In this document: one piece after another, positions 8,101 through 8,941 of the stretch
How positions within the stretch are numbered: position 1 is the first letter of the stretch
Layout: each line of letters opens with the position of its first letter
Source: Acidimicrobiales bacterium
GTDB taxonomy: Bacteria > Actinomycetota > Acidimicrobiia > Acidimicrobiales > Palsa-688
Direction of reading: 5' to 3'
Assembly (NCBI GenBank): GCA_030039575.1
Contig: JASHVH010000159.1
Coordinates: 1-8,941 of the forward strand
DNA: 8,941 nucleotides
Translations under genes and position numbers: made by a program
Notes under the pieces: model-generated
Databases searched by the model: none
Told to the model about the DNA's origin: nothing
What the model saw: the letters and a program-made list of their open reading frames with translations, nothing else

Positions 8101-8267
8101 CGGCAACGTTCGTGATGGCCTCGTCGGGGACGATCTGGGCCATCTCGCCGCCCGGGACCGGGACCGTTGACGTCCATGTCAGTACTCCCTTAGGGAGTTC
8201 TGCCAAGACTAAATCGGACCATTTTACGTACAAGGCGACAAGCGTCACAAAAAGCGCTATCAAATAG
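2136..8267 (+). CDS. Giant exported repeat protein: FG-GAP-like propellers, MBG-type repeats, IPT/TIG domains
   Basis: The protein has up to 2043 residues. A hydrophobic segment at about 58-77 followed by AGA-Q (82-85) looks like a signal peptide with cleavage near residue 84. Residues about 100-297 form a conserved N-terminal beta domain ending in DVGAVYPLKVDPYV, seen in other actinobacterial FG-GAP proteins. Residues about 305-1053 are 14 blades of about 53 residues built around LGxSVALSADGQTALVGAP and GAAYIYTES. Residues about 1054-1813 are nine MBG-type domains, with YGG, GFVNGD and two Cys in most. Residues 1814-1868 are a Thr/Ser/Ala/Lys linker. Residues about 1869-1948 and 1955-2034 are IPT/TIG domains (SLSPxxGPxAGGT, FGSHxA, HFTY). 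No catalytic domain, LPXTG motif or C-terminal membrane helix is visible, so it is probably secreted or loosely attached, perhaps an adhesin or matrix protein. The start is uncertain: ATG 2136, TTG 2226 or GTG 2271 are possible. Confidence 0.85.
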   Translation: MIRTRRHFRAQQLAVSAVLARPYEEREGRILLWRAQVNTGVPEFHVPGPHLPKSGWRGVAALVSTVVVVAAAFGVVATEQSAGAQGGGRAGAADHLGAGRVAGTGDVDRHNPVKVPAALQRAIDKTLATQPVSSPGGVTLSWGRDGTVTFHRANGLGGSFALRPESFGRTTLANLTAGQFVFGPKSTTESLGHGVSAWYKVETGGIEQGFTLTRRPSGTTGTFSIVLGYSGPLHANRSGPRRLTFSSPSGPVMSYGDLRVTDVTGKVLPSHLVAGPGQVRIVVNDVGAVYPLKVDPYVAPLSTPAAAVLTGTHVGNELGTTVALSAGGNVALVGAPSANSDAGAAYIYQESAGNWSTTPSATLSGTSDQQLGSAVAVSANGQAALVGAPGDSLGNGAAFLYTESPAGTWSTGPTASFVSTSFEHLGSSVALSAKGNAVLLGAPYTNSGEGSAVLYEQQPNGNWPTNASTTFRPSSGSTAQFGVSVALSADGQTALVGAPLAGASAGAAFLYSESGGSWPSSATASFSGGGVDELGSSVALSGDGQAALVGAPGTSAGAGEAFLFDESAGAWPTTPAASFTGSPSSDEQLGASVALSADGQSVLVGAPGANAGNGSAFVYAESDGGWPTSPVTTLTGSQGAFGTSVALSASGEVALVGAPLSNDSTGAAYIYAQPALSWSTAVTATFPGVAGSGEELGDSVALSADGQTALVGAPFLGGDEGAAYLYTQSAGSWTTSPVATFTGSSKEYLGWSVALSADGQTALIGAPDYNSLAGAAYVYRQSAGAWLTSSPSATFTGGAGGDELGSSVALSAAGEVALVGAPEFNSQAGAAYVYTESSGSWSGSPSATWQGSATERLGASVALSADGQTALVGAPSASSDAGAAYIYTESAGNWPGTPGATFTGASGGEFGYSVALSADGQTALVGAPFASSDAGGAYIYTESAGSWPSGPAATFTAATDDLLGGSVALSANGQAALIGLPGVGLDASFSAPGAANLYTESAGSWPSSPTVTYSGASTDSLGSAVALAADDQTALIGAPLASSYDGAAFVYTAGATVNVEVSGSQTYGSSSPTLAYTDDAPSGLSVTGTPTCSTVNLGTAIDPSLAAGSYTVDGSNCTGLSLSGPGASNYIISYSGATAGFVVNPAPLTITASDATMTYGGTVPTITPVTSGLVNGDTASSLAGLSCATNATASSPAGDSYTSSCSGATDPNYTISYVGGKVTVTPASLTISPLYTTMTYGGAVPAITPVYNNFVNGDNASSLTTTPVCSTNATSSSAAGNYTSSCSGASDPNYTFTYVQGTVVVQPAPLTVNASSASMIVGSPAPTITPVYSGFVNGDTASSLTTAPTCSTDASSSSSVGTYVSSCSGAADPNYNISYVDGSVTVNPVPPPTSGVVTVDVAGSQVYGSSKPTFTYTDNAPTGLDVVDNGLACTSVETASAIDPALTASSYTVDGSTCSGLSLSGTDAAGFTISYSGASGGFVVNQAPLFVTASSPSVTYGEPVPTITASYSGFVDGDTATSPGFTAPLCATNATSSSKPGTYTSFCTQGGDADYTFSYQNGAVDITPALLVVTASSASMTYGGTVPTITPSYNGFVNGDTSASLTTPPTCSTTATGNSTPGSYQSVCSGAQDPDYQIGYGMGTVTVTPAPLSITASSVTVTYGQTVPAITPSYSGFVNGDTPSSALTQEPQCFTTATSSSRAGSYGSSCLGAVGPDYAITYQGGTVTIKPAALAIKASSGSMTYGGTVPTITPSYSGFVNGDAASSLTTPPICSTTATGSSPAGTYASLCSGAVDPNYTMSYTDGTVTVNAAAVMPSAPAVAAPPTTLSSGTTSSGTTSTTTAKTTTTTAKKATKPGPASNGSVNAPLVSSLSPAKGPDAGGTVVVIKGKFLHDADNVLFGSHVAFFQVVSADEIRAISPAGAGTVSVVVKATAGNSGPSKAGHFTYMAKSQVLSLSPAYGPKAGGTTVVIHGSGFNDVSKVSFGSHAATFVMASSGTIWAISPPGTGTVDVHVSTPLGSSAKTKSDHFTYKATSVTKSAIK
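2205..2219 (+). promoter_or_regulatory. Strong internal Shine-Dalgarno-like tract before an alternative TTG start
   Basis: The purine tract holds GAGGAG at 2205-2210 and AGAAGGG at 2213-2219, ending six bases before an in-frame TTG at 2226. This is much better than the site before the ATG at 2136. Starting here would remove 30 residues and leave a shorter N-terminus ahead of the hydrophobic export segment. Confidence 0.4.
3048..5294 (+). repeat. 14 tandem FG-GAP-like blade repeats within the giant gene
   Basis: I count 14 units of about 159 bases (53 residues) by the recurring core (L/F)GxSVALSxxGxxALVGAP; the final units lie near 5200-5294. Each unit also has an Ala-Ala-Tyr-x-Tyr strand and a Ser-Trp before the next blade. 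Fourteen blades would close two seven-bladed beta propellers of the integrin-alpha type. Canonical DxDxDG calcium loops are not present. Units 11 and 12 are almost the same at DNA level: 98 of 105 bases match between 4716-4820 and 4875-4979. Confidence 0.85.
5295..7574 (+). repeat. Nine MBG-type domains in an A-M3 / A-M4 arrangement
   Basis: Two longer variant units (A: 5295-5576 and 6321-6599) share SGSQ/AGSQ-x-YGSS, the AIDP segment, SYTVDGS and FVVN. Seven shorter units of about 81 residues (M: starting at 5577, 5820, 6063, 6600, 6846, 7089 and 7335) share TYGGTVPTITP, GFVNGD, a Cys-Ser-Thr motif, SSCSGA, DPNY and TVTVNPAP. The M units resemble MBG_2-type domains common in bacterial surface proteins. 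The order A-M-M-M-A-M-M-M-M suggests block duplication. Every unit has exactly two Cys. Confidence 0.82.
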
Positions 8268-8283
8268 CGTCCAAACAGCCTTC

Positions 8284-8308
8284 GGGCGGCGGGTAACCCC
8301 CGCCGCCC
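8284..8308 (+). terminator. GC-rich hairpin after the giant gene
   Basis: GGGCGGCGGG at 8284-8293 pairs perfectly with CCCGCCGCCC at 8299-8308 around a five-base loop, 17 bases after the stop codon. There is no T run, which is common for hairpin terminators in high-GC actinobacteria. Confidence 0.65.
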
Positions 8309-8574
8309 CGGCGCGTCCCGAGGGTACACGCTGGATTAATACGGGCGGGCCCGTCCTGCCGATAGGTCCAGCCCCGGGACGCATACTGAGGCCGCCTCAC
8401 TCAGTGCCGTCATCCGCCCGCCGGATGGCGAACTGGTCGTCGCGGAGGACGAACGAGGCCGTACCGGTGCCCAGCACGTGTGGGCTCCCCGTCGTGGTTA
8501 ACTACACGAGCCCGTAGCCACCTCGGGTGCGGCCCTGAGGACATACGGTTAGCGGAGCGTCGCGCCGATGAACG

Positions 8575-8607
8575 GCCGTGTGGGCCCTCGGGACCGCTCC
8601 ACACGGC
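8575..8607 (-). terminator. Hairpin downstream of the PIN-domain gene
   Basis: GCCGTGTGG at 8575-8583 and CCACACGGC at 8599-8607 form a perfect nine-base-pair stem with a 15-base loop. On the minus strand it lies about 50 bases after the stop of the PIN-domain gene. No T run follows, so its role as a terminator is tentative. Confidence 0.4.
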
Positions 8608-8658
8608 TCACCGCCGGCATGCCCCCAGTTCGAAATGACCGCCCGGTGAGGGGGCTCC

Positions 8659-8941
8659 CTACAGGCTGAGCCCGACCGGCGCCACGCGAAGGTGTAGTGC
8701 TCGGGCACCGGCATGAAGCCGCCCGTCCCAGACCGCGAAGACAAGCTCGGGGTCCGCAATGGCCAGAGCACTGGCAAGGTGCACAGCGTCGGCCCCCCGG
8801 AGCGAATGCAGACGGGCGAGTTGACCGGCGTGGCGCTCGACTGGCGCTGTTAGTTCGACTGGCCGGGTCGCCGCCCAGTAGTCCTCCCAGGACCGTTCGG
8901 CCACCGCCAGTCCCTGCTTGTCAAGGTCATGGTTTCGACCG
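8659..8941 (-). CDS. PIN-domain protein, VapC-like toxin (N-terminal part outside window)
   Basis: The minus-strand frame is open from the window edge to a TAG at 8659-8661, so only the last 93 or so residues are seen. GTG at 8902-8904 is an internal Val codon, because upstream codons continue the protein (RNHDLDKQGLAVAERSWEDY). The segment RLHSLRGADAVHLASALAIA, then ELVFAVWDGRLHAGA and LRVAPVGL, is the classic C-terminal half of the PIN fold. The Asp in GADAVHLA and the Asp in VWDGRL match the later acidic metal ligands of the ribonuclease site; the first Asp of the fold would lie outside. VapC toxins cleave RNA and are normally preceded by a small vapB antitoxin gene, which here would also lie beyond the right edge. 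It faces the giant gene tail to tail. Family confidence is high; toxin activity is inferred. Confidence 0.82.
   Translation of the reverse strand, partial: GRNHDLDKQGLAVAERSWEDYWAATRPVELTAPVERHAGQLARLHSLRGADAVHLASALAIADPELVFAVWDGRLHAGARALHLRVAPVGLSL

Larger units (their letters stand above)
8268..8658. other. Intergenic region of about 390 bases with hairpins and no convincing gene
   Basis: Besides the terminator-like hairpin at 8284-8308, this stretch holds ACGGGC/GCCCGT at 8341-8346/8349-8354, ACTGAG/CTCAGT at 8385-8390/8400-8405 and a nine-base stem at 8575-8583/8599-8607. Its open frames are short, lack good starts or recognisable domains, and overlap one another. On the minus strand, two frames that meet near 8478-8490 read like parts of one protein, so a decayed gene fragment is possible but unproven. 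Confidence 0.5.

Noticed and set aside
8180..8267. Sortase signal or membrane anchor at the C-terminus of the giant protein
   Set aside because: The end of the protein is the last strand of an IPT domain followed by a short basic tail; there is no LPXTG and no hydrophobic helix.
8502..8777. Minus-strand open frame of 91 codons overlapping the PIN-domain gene
   Set aside because: It overlaps the well-supported PIN frame for most of its length and shows no domain of its own.
8902..8904. GTG as the start codon of the PIN-domain gene
   Set aside because: The frame stays open to the window edge with plausible PIN-family residues, and the fold's N-terminal half would be missing if translation began here.

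Overview
The window is GC-rich bacterial DNA. Its codon use, its no-U-tail hairpins and its gene families point to Actinomycetota. A giant secreted protein combining FG-GAP-type blades, MBG-type repeats, a Thr-rich linker and IPT/TIG domains is reminiscent of uncultured Acidimicrobiia-like soil actinobacteria, but that finer placement is only an inference.

Left part (1-1866, plus strand): the 3' end of an operon. A xylose-isomerase-like TIM-barrel sugar isomerase/epimerase gene has its 5' end outside the window. It is followed after 11 bases by a complete DUF993 gene, a dihydrodipicolinate-synthase/aldolase-like TIM barrel. Together they look like two steps of carbohydrate or cyclitol catabolism whose substrate cannot be read from the sequence.

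Centre (1867-8267): a 269-base intergenic region rich in inverted repeats leads into one very large gene of up to 2043 codons. The leader includes a hairpin that would bury the ribosome binding site of the first ATG. The product is predicted to be exported and is almost entirely repeats: a conserved N-terminal beta domain, 14 FG-GAP-like blades (exactly twice seven), nine MBG-type domains arranged as A-M-M-M / A-M-M-M-M, a Thr/Ser-rich linker, and two IPT/TIG domains. All 18 cysteines lie in the nine MBG-type domains, two per domain. No enzymatic domain, LPXTG motif or C-terminal membrane anchor is visible, so a secreted or loosely attached adhesin or matrix protein is the most likely role. 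A GC-rich hairpin follows the stop.

Right part (8268-8941): about 390 bases without a convincing gene but with several hairpins and a possible decayed coding fragment. Then, on the minus strand, comes the C-terminal part of a PIN-domain (VapC-like) protein that runs off the window edge.

The most interesting items are the giant protein's duplicated architecture and its structured upstream leader. I did not find a complete defence, mobile or biosynthetic system.
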